Of a stretch of DNA of 64,000 nucleotides, positions 23,220 through 34,300 are shown in pieces. Below the pieces are notes generated by a model. It was not told the DNA's origin. It worked only from the letters and a program-made list of their open reading frames with translations, and searched no databases. The DNA lies in the NCBI GenBank assembly GCA_025267735.1, contig CM046297.1:13886515-13950514 (forward strand), written 5' to 3'. The DNA comes from Mactra quadrangularis (Eukaryota; Mollusca; Bivalvia; Venerida; Mactridae). The translations under genes were made by a program, and so were the position numbers. Each line of letters starts with the position of its first letter. Positions within the stretch are counted from its first letter, which is position 1.

Positions 23220-23868
23220 TAAACAAACACTTTTGATTGGACAATATTGTCACGTGATTGCTGTTCTAAATCTATGACGTCATTATTTATTTTTGATACG
23301 CATGCGCGTAAATGGTGGTGATGCGAATTGATATTATTTTGTGTGTGAAAACACTAATCAGTGATGTTTTTTTTGTATTAAAGTTTATTTATGATCGAAT
23401 TGTGTATTATATCAAACACTTTTTAAATGACCTGAATGTTGTACTAAGTAGACATAATAACTGGAGTCATGACAACCGAGACCGTGGTCTGGTAAGCTTT
23501 TAGTTACCATTTCAGTGCAGGTTCGAATCTCACCAAATTCTATCAAGCTGCTTCTTTTAAAAGTAACCGATTTCTTTCAGTTGTTGCCAAGTCACCATTT
23601 TATAGTCAATAATTCTTAACCCTAACATATTTTCAAGCCTATCTCTACCATTCTCAGCTTGCGGACTATTTTTTCATAACAATAATTGTTGGACTAACCA
23701 GCGAATTAAATTTTAAGTAACGTAGTATAAGTAACACAGCAATATTTGTGACTCGAATCGTCAAAACACTGACTCAAAAATAGTTTTTTCAGCAGTGCGA
23801 GAAACATGCACATTTGATCCACATAGGTAAAATACATGCCTCCAAGTAGTTCCAATGTGGTCAGTCAT
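23220..23868. other. intergenic space between two convergent genes
   Basis: Holds the 3' ends of the mucin-like gene and the DUF218 gene. An ATTAAA at about 23378 could serve as a poly(A) signal for the plus-strand gene. I see nothing else. Confidence 0.4.
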
Positions 23869-25571
23869 TCATGGCAAGTGACTATTAAACTTTCCAGTAG
23901 ACAACAAACGTTCAAACGATTCTTGCACATCGGCTGGTATTTCCTGGCCAATTTGGAATCCTTTCTCTTCATATAAGCGAATTCTGGCAAAATCACCAAT
24001 GACGACACCTATGACGTCACGTAATGTACCAGTGGTGTCACTCGGGTAATTTTCTAAGCTCACATCCGGGGAACTCACTGTCACGCGCAGACGATCGCAA
24101 CTTTCTGGCCATTGCTTCATAAAAGTTGCGTATGCGCGTCTTTCCATATAAGGTTTTTGCACAATAATGACAGACTCCATTTTTATTCCTCGTTCTTTTA
24201 GACGATCGTGAGAAAATTTTACATTTTCACCGGTGTTAGTGGACTTGTCCTCAATCAGAATGTTTTCAGAAGCCACTCCCATTTCCATGGCACGTTCTGC
24301 AAATACCACAGCTTCCGGTTTGGACCATAAGCCTGTAGAAAAAAATACTTTTATATTTGTGTTCATAATTCATAGTTCATGTTTCGATTAGTCAGTTTAC
24401 ACGTTTCCGTAGCAAGCACATACATTGTATCTAGCGTTTTGGAATACAGAATCGATTGTTGTATCAAATTTTATGTCATTATAACGCTATATGTTCTATG
24501 AATCTTAAAAAGTTGATAGCCCTTTGCTCAACAATTATCTGTCTAATAGCAGTACGATTGTACATAAAGATTTAAGGTTTTAATAATGCCGACAATATAA
24601 ATTGTAAAGACTTTTCGTTTTGGTTACGGGAAAATTGTTAGTCCGTATTTAAAAGTGCCAAACTGAAACAAAATAGATTCTATTTAAAGAACAGACCGAA
24701 AATTGTTGACAAAAATTGAAGATGCAGGTGAAGAGTCGACAGCCGAGAATTTCTAGAAAATTACAAAATAAAAAATACCTTTTGTTAACACACCAGAATT
24801 GCCAGAAAATACCAGCCACTCCCCATATCCTTCTAGAAATAAAGTAGCTGCTTTCTCGGCTACTCTGACGTCATAACTTCCAAGACAGAGTATGACGTCA
24901 CTCTACAAAACAAAGCACATTAGGACAATCAGCACAAGTATCACATTTCAAGCAAAATAACAAATACTTGCAAAAAAGGTAAAATAGGAAATCTTGAGTT
25001 TAAAAACAGACGCGGCAAAGGCTTGCATTAGCAAGAATCCCTTTTAACGACTTTTTTTTACTAAAGTACTTTACAAAAAAGAATTGTAATTACTGAACTC
25101 GTTGCATGTCTTTCAATGAAATAAACATCGGACATTTAAACTCTTATAATAATTTGTAAAATGACATAAAACATAAACAATACTTAAAAGAAATAGGATA
25201 TTCGGTAATGCTGTGAAAATATACCATCTTGGTTTGGCGAATAAAAGGTTTCTGCAGAGATAATTGTTGATCTGAGATCTGCACACCCATTTATAGATAC
25301 ACAACGCGTTCAGTGTAATGAACAGTGTTCACAATTCACCAGATAATTCTGTACGCGTCCATTGTTCAATGCAGTGAAATTGTGCAAAACAATAAAAACG
25401 TGATATCACGCTACAAAGTAGTAAAACGAATGAGATAAAAACGCATTATTAAAGAAAACTATACAATGCAGTAACTAGCTCACAAACCTTTTCACAAACA
25501 TGGTTTAACTTCATGTAATTCCAAATAATCTGTGCATTTTGTATGTCTTCAGATGTGACATTGTCCGCCAT
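23869..25571 (-). CDS. YdcF/SanA-like DUF218 domain protein
   Basis: Three exons on the minus strand: 25571-25488 (84 nt), 24902-24779 (124 nt) and 24332-23869 (464 nt). They join to 672 nt, 223 residues plus stop, with GT/AG introns. After a leader of about 28 residues (MADNVTSEDIQNAQIIWNYM...) comes DVILCLGSYDVRVAEKAATL, the strand with LG-S-D typical of the DUF218 N-terminus, then EWLVFSGNSGVLTKG. Next comes the acidic-plus-Asn motif ENILIEDKSTNTGENVKFS (residues 92-110) and VIIVQKPYMERRAYATF, matching the family's 'E..S.nT.eN' and '(V/I)tq.yH..Ra' blocks, here with Tyr-Met in place of the usual Tyr-His. No membrane helix is present, unlike bacterial SanA, so a soluble cytosolic protein is likely. 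The biochemical role of the family is poorly defined. Related bacterial and animal proteins are annotated only by domain. Confidence 0.85.
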
Positions 25572-25600
25572 TTTGACACGTGACTGACCGGAAGTAGAAG
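25572..25600 (-). promoter_or_regulatory. housekeeping-type promoter core of the DUF218 gene
   Basis: Immediately upstream of the ATG the minus strand reads ACTTCCGG (25595-25588, an ETS site), then CACGTG (25582-25577, an E-box), then AAAATGGCGG overlapping the start codon. An ATGGCGG overlapping the start resembles YY1-type initiator sites. No TATA box is seen. Inferred from motifs only. Confidence 0.5.
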
Positions 25601-25960
25601 TGTTAAATCTTATGTTAGTGAAACGGTATATTGGTATATTGACAGTTACGAATTGAATTTGTTCGCTTAAATTATTGACAAAGAGCGGGCTAATTACTAA
25701 TTAAGCTTAAGTTAATTTTGCAAGAAATATTTAAATGGTAAAATTATCTACAATTAACATTCATAAACTCGGTTTTAATGGTAGTAACTAAACAGTGCTC
25801 GGCCTTGGGCAACGACATTTTCTTATGACAAAAAGGATTCAAAATGGAAATGAATGGACCGACTGCTTCGGGGATAAAAGTTTCTATGGGGTTTTGATTT
25901 GACTTACTTCGTATATACATTACAACCAAGATCGTGTAATTTAAGTTTGTTTGTTTGTTT

Positions 25961-26256
25961 TGTTGGGTTTAACGCCGTAGCAACACAGAGATCATATAAC
26001 GGCGGCCAGTCAACCAACTCACTCCCCCTGGAAAGGCTAAATCTCTAGATTTAGCTGTTAAACCAACTACTAAGCACATACTTTCGTCAGTGACTGACAA
26101 CTGCCCTACATAATTAAAAATCATTGGTAGGAGGGAGAATGGCCGTGGAAATAATTTCATGACCAAACTCCACGAAAGTATGCTTCGCCCGGGAATCGAA
26201 CCCACGACCCCTCGATCAGTAGACTTGTGTGCTACCAACTGAGCTAGCCGGACGGC
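25961..26256 (-). mobile_element. full-length tRNA-derived SINE, family A
   Basis: Read on the minus strand: tRNA head GCCGTCCGGCTAGCTCAGTT with GGTAGC and B-box GGGTTCGATTC, then GGGCGAAGCATACTTTCGTG, body GGTCATGAAATTATTTCCAC and CCATTCTCCCTCCTACCAAT, a central AGTCACTGACGAAAGTATG, and tail CTACGGCGTTAAACCCAACA followed by (CAAA)n. About 296 bp. It is the best reference copy in the window. The frame across it (25969-26238) is not a gene. Confidence 0.8.
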
Positions 26257-27087
26257 TTGTGTGTAAATTAAGGTAAATAATTTTTATGAAGGAAAGTAAG
26301 TGTCTTTGCATGTTGTGTTGAAACGTAGAATGTATTTGTTGTTATGATGAAGATTAATTAAAGATGATGATTAGAAATCACTGTATATCACCATGCAAAG
26401 AACAGAATAAAATCTCTATCTCGAATTAGTTTTAGACAAATGAAGTTATAGTAAAGTATCACTATAAAGACCACCTTGGGAATTGCAAAGTCAAGCGATT
26501 TCTGACAATGTTTAAGTCCTAAGTGCTTAATTCGGGAAGAAAAATGTCATAGGGATATGGGATTCACCCTACAGTTTCAGTAGTAAGACATATGATCCAG
26601 AAGTCATAATTGTGGAACTTAATCAAAGTTGCAACGTTGCTAAGATACAGGAATGTTGTAGTGTTTTAAAAGTTTGATATACAAGTTTGTTTGCAAGTTT
26701 GTCTATTTTATGACGGGTAGCTTCCAGTGCCCGCCCACAAATCTCCATGTTCTATGTACAAAAATACTTTAGTGTGTCTCACCGATCATGATACTTTAAG
26801 GCGAAATGTAAACATTGGTTTGAACAAACCCAAACAATATTAACCCAGACGCTATTGCTGACCTTCATACATTAAATTATAGAAGCCGGTATCTTTTTAT
26901 CCAAATCCCATAACGTGATTTTGTACAAGAGGTTGTCTAAATAAGTGTGTTTACAGTGTCCGCCATAAGTTATTTTAATGTTCAAGCAAAATTATGTTGC
27001 AATTTTGCAGAAATTAACGGCCACCGGTTAGTGTATTTTGGCTTCTATACCACTACTCTTTCGCCAAACTTTATATATTTGTCACAC
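26257..27087. other. gene-free stretch
   Basis: No exon, repeat family or promoter motif that I can support. Confidence 0.4.
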
Positions 27088-27830
27088 ATGGCTGCAAATG
27101 TAATGGAAAGCCTTACGAATCAGTCGCCATTTTTGCTGAATGATCACAATGTTCGATGGACAGTTCATCGTATACAAGGTAACGAATTCTTTAAATTATG
27201 TTCTAAATATTCGGCATGAATAATGTGTGTAAATGAGTCAAATGGACATAGGAATTAAGCAACACGCGTCTCATTCAATAAAAGAGTAAAAGAAATCAAA
27301 CAAAAATTGCTTACAAATGTGATCAATTTTTCAATTTACTTTTGCGTTTTTACTAGGGCACAATTATTTTCTAAATTAAATAGGGCACCGATGGATGAGT
27401 TACCGACAGTCACCGAAAAAATTAAGTTTGCTAAGAGCCGACGAAAATATCCGAAAAAAAGCAAACAATAGGGGTGCATTACGTTCTCTTTTTGTTATCT
27501 TCGCTTCGTGATGAAGAGTTTAGATTTATATCAAGTTTATGAAGAGTTTGCACGAGTATTTCCTTATTTTGTAACCTATTTGCCGAAACATGCCGTTTAA
27601 AGAAGGCACGTCCTCCGAATTATAAGAAAAAAAAAGAATTTGATATATTAAACATTGGAAATGATACAATGAAAATAAATTATAATATAAAATTTTTACG
27701 AAACTGTAAATCTACTACTGTTTTTCAGTTTGATTTTTGCTAATTTCGACTGTTATTTACAGTGGTGCCTCAGGTTACCAGATTTACTGAAACTATTTTT
27801 TCACCAGTATTCGCTATTTTTCCATATTGA
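27088..27830 (+). CDS. possible small two-exon gene, unrecognised
   Basis: A first exon 27088-27178 starts with ATG and encodes MAANVMESLTNQSPFLLNDH + NVRWTVHRIQ up to a donor CAAG|GTAACG. A phase-compatible acceptor (TTATTTACAG) at 27762 opens an exon reading VVPQVTRFTETIFSPVFAIF before a stop at 27828-27830, total 52 residues. There is no signal peptide or recognised domain. Evidence is limited to splice-like sites and an open frame, so chance is a real alternative. Confidence 0.2.
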
Positions 27831-30289
27831 GCCGATTGTTTTACATGCGTAATAAGTAAAGAAAACAATATTAAGTGACGTTGAAATGACCGTTTGGAGA
27901 TATAATGTACTCTTAAACATTATCAGATAAAAGCTAAGGGATGATTTCAATAGTTTTCAATAACACTATTTCACAGATCTGAAATGACAACGATGTGACA
28001 GTTAGGATGATAAATAACGCTGTTTTGACTTAGAGGTCATCTAAATATCGATAATGTCATAAGATTTTCAATTTGATAAATTGAGCAATGTAACTATTGC
28101 ATATTGTTTAATACAAATAGATGTTCTCTTAAAAAGAATGTATTGTCCCAATATCAAAAGACTACGAAAGTTTCATTAAAATCATAGTACTGTAAGCACC
28201 GATTGCAGGAATAACCTCTTTTGGTCATGCGTGACGTCTTACTATACGGGCAGTTCAATTAAAGTGTTTAAATTGGCAAATAGAAAGCATTATTGTCTTT
28301 TTTTGCGGGGAACAACAACAGTATGGTTCATTACAGTGGAATACTTTCTGAAAATATAACACCTTATCCAAATAAGATATTGCTGAAGTCGCTTCCGATA
28401 AAACATATATTTAACCTTACTCAAAACACTTCTTTACTATTAGCATGTTAACTTATTTGCTTCGAGACGAGGCTTTATACAAATGGATAATTCTAGTCAG
28501 TACAATTGAATAATAAGTTGCAAATAGAAATATACAGCCTATAACGCATGTATTTTTATTAACGTAAAGTATTGCATATTCTAGGTTTTATTAAAATACA
28601 CTCTATAATATTTTCAAATCCATCAATAAACTATGAGAAACCAATCTGATTAAAACCCAATCTAAAAGTTTCCGCTCGTCTACTCGCTAATTTAGATCTG
28701 GCCTTTTTCAAACGAGGGTAACGTTCAGGTGACCTTTTCTCATCATAATATTAATGACGAAATTGTTATGATACGTAACTTGTTTACATCGTCTACGTCA
28801 CGCAATTTGAAATGAGACATCCAATGGCAGACTGTGAATAATACAGCTGTTAAATTAGCTTGCAAACCTTGGTCTAAAAATAGAAATTACGAAATCAAAA
28901 TGTTATCAATAGTGTTTCGTCTAGATGAAAGCTACGCATTTATTAGTCGACATAAAGGTCATCTCGACGTGACCCTGCATTGAGAAAGTAGAGATCCTGT
29001 ACGACAATGCTCTACAGGATATCTGTTTACGGAGATTGATGAGAAACCTGACTGCAATTTATATGTAATTTTATAAGCCTTACATCTGCATACTTATTTA
29101 CCTAACTCATTCTGACTTTTTTGCAATGGTCAAAAACATGGGCGGTTAAATTCTTACCATTTCATACTTATTGACTCAGTGCTATTCTGTCCTACCAGTT
29201 TTTTTATGGAAAAACTTGGGCGGTAAATGTTAAGTATAAGCTTTCATTGAATTTATAAGGTCATTAATTCAGTTGTTCATGTTGCCACGATGTGGGCGTT
29301 GTGTCTGCCTACATGGCAATGACATGTTTGTCAACTCAACTATGCAACTATTCGCTTTGCCCTCCATATAGTAAAACCTGATTTCGATGTCCTTCCAGGA
29401 ATGTAGTTCTAATGATCAATAGAAAACCATGTACTGGAGAGTAATTTTAAATTTAAGTAAGAAATATTTTTTCAGTTTATGAGTAAACTTTATTTCAACG
29501 TCATTGCTGGCATCTCCCTGAGGCGTATAATGCATACATGTTTTACGTTACAATTTTTACACGCAATGATATTGCAAAAGGATACATCACGTGAACAGCT
29601 AAGGCGTTTCAATTAAAACAGCATGAAGTTATAGTTCATTTCAATATGGGTTTAAACAATGACAAAATGGCAATTTATCATCATGTATTATTGGTTTATT
29701 TAACCTTGCTTCGTGATAAAGCATTTCTGATAACACTACGTAAAGGATTTATCGACAGAACATAACTTCATTGACAGCTTAATATAGATCTCTAAATCAA
29801 AAGAGGATATTTTGTGAATTAAAATTTAATCAGAGTTTATTTTACCACGCGCAACAGGTTTAATTAATTTTTTTTTTGGAATTTCTGACGTAGTTTTAAC
29901 GTCATTGAACGATATTTAAATAAATTAATTATAAATTTGGCTTTTACAAATTTATTAAGGTACACCCGATGCAAAAACATGCATAACACATATCTAAACA
30001 ATATACCGTTGCATTTGAAGATCCCACGGGCTGTCTCAAAACTAATCGCAAAAAAATAAAGTTCGATTTATAAAATAATAGAGGTTGCCGTCCGAAAAAA
30101 AAATAGAATGAAGAAGAAAATACCCAAAATAAATCAATATAATGAAATTGTAAACAAGGAGTTGACTCTATCATACAGCATGGTGCATGAATTAATATCG
30201 CATCACATTGAAACTGTCAGCAGCATTACAGAAGGGAACGAGTCTGCTTTTAAGATAAATATTTAACCATCATAATAATACATTCATTT
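27831..30289. other. gene-free stretch
   Basis: AT-rich; no exons, tandem repeats or SINE pieces that I can support. Confidence 0.4.
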
Positions 30290-30498
30290 AATAGACTATA
30301 TCCGGAATTCAAATATTTGGGTTTTTCCATGTAGGTACAAACAAACTTTCACTGTTACAATGAAAACACGTGTACAAAGAACAATAGGATTTAATCCATA
30401 TTTCGTGATTTTCATCAATCATGTGTAACAAACTTTGTTTGTACCTACATCGCACGGACGGAAAAACCCACAAATTTGAGTTCCGAATTGAGTCTATT
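30290..30498. mobile_element. 209-bp MITE-like element with ~40-bp inverted ends
   Basis: The left end AATAGACTATATCCGGAATT..AAATATTTGGGTTTTTCC is mirrored at the right by GGAAAAACCCACAAATTTGA..TTCCGAATTGAGTCTATT. A second inverted block, TGTAGGTACAAACAAA / TTTGTTTGTACCTACA, lies just inside. No coding capacity. Confidence 0.7.
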
Positions 30499-31351
30499 CA
30501 AAGTATAGCTCAAATGTAATGATGTTGTCAAAGATGATAAAGTTGTCTTTGAGTATTTTTTTCATATTAGATTTTGAATGTCAATAACTCTTGCTCATGC
30601 CTACACAAAATGAGCGTTATTATTTCTTAATATGACCCGTTGTCTCTTGACTTCACTTTAAGCCAAGTCGAATAAACTCAACTAAACCAAACTAGACTAA
30701 ATACAATGATCTGATGAGTTTCAGAAAGCACTTTTCAACGACCCTCTTGTGTAAAACATGGTTAAATATTTTAGAACAATATCTACTGATATAATAATAC
30801 AAGGGATCCGCCAAATTCGTCTGAAGATTAAACTATTACAAAAGTTGTTTGATGCGCGCGCATGTTGTGAATATTATCAGTTACGTATTTAAGAAGATTT
30901 CAAACACAGTTTCTTCGGATTTAGCACAAGCTCACTCTACTACTTTATCAAAAATGTACTAAGTTTTTACATATTTGGATTTCAATAATTTTGTGCTTTA
31001 TTAATTTGTTTTGACTTAAAACATTGGAATTTAACTTTTTTTTAAATATTTCTATATTTAATGGATAATTCGGAATTAACATATGGCATAATTAATTTGA
31101 ATTAATTGTAACAATTATTTTGTTTCTATACCAAATATATATTCACAATGTTTTATTTGCATTAAGTGAATGAAAGCTTATTAATTTAATCAGTATATAC
31201 ATATTTAATTGGAATTTTGAAGTACAAAAACACTTAGATTTTTGTGTGAAATTATATCTATTTTGTTGTCATTATTTTGATCTTTCCTTAGAAAAATCAT
31301 ATTTATTTTATTTATAGATATTAACCATAAACTGAGTAAAAGAAACCAACA

Positions 31352-34300
31352 ATGGCATCAGCCGGCATTCAAGTTATAACTTCTTTTGTGACGATACTTT
31401 CATTGGGTGAGTTCTAATTTTATTTCTTTTATAATTTAGTGCATCTTTAAGATCAATTCCAAAATGTCACTTAAAGTAAATTTAATGGGCTTCATGTTAG
31501 GTGTCTTATGAACAAAACTGAAAAGCACAGTTATTAGTTGGGTCGATAAGTGTCATTTTTCACGACAATCTTTCACTTAGTGATACAAGCACCAAATTTG
31601 GTACAGTTGTTGTACATAGTGTGTAGTTTACAAAAAGCACGATTTCCACCTCGAAATTCAAGATGGCCGCCATATTTTCAAAATGGCCGCTGATGATAGG
31701 GATTTTTTGTCCTGTTCATATAAAATAGCCTTTTCAATTATTTTTATTTACGTAATTATCAATATATTTTCAATATTTTATAACAAATAAACAATTCTGT
31801 TAAATTTTTTCAAACAAAATCCATTTAATGGCTGTCAATTCAAAATGGCAGCCATTACAAGACGCCAAATAATTTTATATACTAAGGCTTTTTCTCAGAT
31901 GAAATTCATTGCAGTAAATTGATTCAGAACATTTCTCATTTATTAGACTACATCTCAAAGTATAACCAGTGCATCTGGTGACATCACTACAATGAAACCT
32001 AGGCATCATTTGCGGTTCCGGTTCGAAAACATTACATATACGACCGCCTGTGCTTTGATACTCGGCATGTATATGAGTGTCAATTAAAGTGTGCTTGTTG
32101 CTGTATTGGCACATGATATTTTTCTCTGTTTGTGTGCTGTTGAAACAAACAGATGTCTGTACATTATACTAAAAAGTCTCAAATGTTATCGAATCAACCG
32201 CTCTTAATATTATATAACTATCGTTAGTCAACAAGAGGGAGCCAATGGTAACAGGGTTTAAGTTACCACAATGGTGTACAGCTTACACGGAATTTAGATA
32301 ATACTGAATGAATCATTGGGTTAGATGTAGGGTACTCTTTCCATTGACACATATTTAGAAATGATGATCCCGGACAACTTTGAATTAAATTCAGCGGCGT
32401 TCGTATCAATTAGTACAAATCAGAAATTAATCCGTTATCATCCATAACTACGGTTTGAATCCAAAAACTGCTTTGACAACATATTCATAAAGTATTACAT
32501 GCCTCAGTAGCTACACTCAATTTTTTGTCAGTATCCAACCGATTTCCTTCTTCTGTAAATGTGTGGCCAAGATTTTAGAAGTATATGCAGACAGTTGTAC
32601 ATTGTATCCCATATCTCAATGTTATTTACAGTGAGGCAGTAAAAAGATTAACTTTAGAGCAGGAAATGTGTACAAAAATCCATCATGTATTTCTATAACA
32701 ACCGATTTAGATTAGTGCTGCTGTCTCTATCTGACAAAGTTTATGTCTCCCCCAAATTGTTAGTAGCTCAAATGAATATTCTAAAATAACACCAAGTATG
32801 CCACCCTTTCATAGGACAATTCAGATTGTTTTTAGGTTTAATCCATCTTGATCAGACGATTAAGCTTGTATTAATAAAGCTTTGTAATGCAATAGTGCAA
32901 AGTATCACAAAACTTCCTTCATCAAATGATTACTATTTGCAAATTTGAATATGCTAGAAAACGAGCAGCCTAACAGATTAGTCATTCGTAGCCACACAAA
33001 TTGACACTAGCAAACTATACAGGTCAGACATATCAGCTGGCCAATACTTTTCAGACTCCGGTAATAATCCCTGACTATCAGCATATTTCTGATGCAACTG
33101 TTATTTATGGATTCTTGCTCGTATATTCTGATTCTCAGAAAGCATTAAAGGCCTTTGGATAATATGTTTTTAAAGATTTAATTCCATAGGTGCATGCATA
33201 TATCTCGAAATATAACAGGACATACACATGTAATTAGTTTCGATATTTACGTGGGTCAGTTATAGACAAACGTGAGCGCCATAGAGAAGCACTCAAAACA
33301 AATTTACGACCAAATTGGCAGAAAATTGTATGAGGTAGTGACAACAAGACCGAACTAAATTGGGTCCTGATCCGACAAAATTCTTACCATGTGTTTTTGT
33401 AATGTTGTTGTTGTGACAAAATGTGAGTTTGTATCCATTTGTTTCTACAATAAAATGAATCCTCATAATCACGAAGAATCATATTCAATCCACTTTATAC
33501 TATAAAGCAACAGGCAAAACTTTTTTTATAATAAAGCATGTGTGACTGATGCTGTTAAATAAACGTGTTTCAACACTTTTTTTTTTTGAATTAACGCCGT
33601 ATCAACACAATTTGGGTAATTTCACGGCGTCCAGCGCACCTAACCTAGCTTTCCTGGACCATTGTCTATAACCAGTACTCACCTACCCTTCCACAAGGCC
33701 GGAAACTTCTCCATATTATCTAATTAATGGAGGAAAATCGACATTATTGTCAAATTTTCATGGAAGGGTATGACCTCCCCGGGTGGGATTCGAACCCGCA
33801 CCCCCTCGGGCACGAGTATCCAAATCCCGTCGCGCTACCAACTGCGCTATCGACCCGGGTGTTTCAACACTAAAAAGGTGCAGATTTTATAAACCTTGGA
33901 TTGAGTTTGGTCTAGGATAGTCAATTAGAAGGTTACCAATACACAAAATGACGGCTCAGAAAAATCTAATAGAATGTTGTTCTTCTACGATTTTACTTAT
34001 AGTCATTTTTTGTAGGTCTTTGAAAAAGCTAAGTCAACATTTAGCAGACATGATCAAGATTTCAAAACACTCTAGAAATTTGTCATAATGAGCGATTAGA
34101 ACAGTCTTATAGACAATGTTGCGACGCTAGGCTTGACTTTTCTGTCCAAGAGCAAATATCCTATAATGCAATTTCACATACAAGGGCGTCTTTCTATGAA
34201 CAAGTCAAAAGTTCTGTCTTCCACGCTGCGTGTATTTTTGGTCAATCGATGGCTATCAAGATCGAATCCAGTCGGCTGGCTCTGGTAAAACAGTAGCGAA

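Noticed and set aside
26180..26256. tRNA-like sequence with an intact B box
   Set aside because: It is the head of a SINE: body and CGGCGTTAAACCCAAC tail follow, and the cloverleaf is imperfect. The same applies at 14470, 33800 and 54620.
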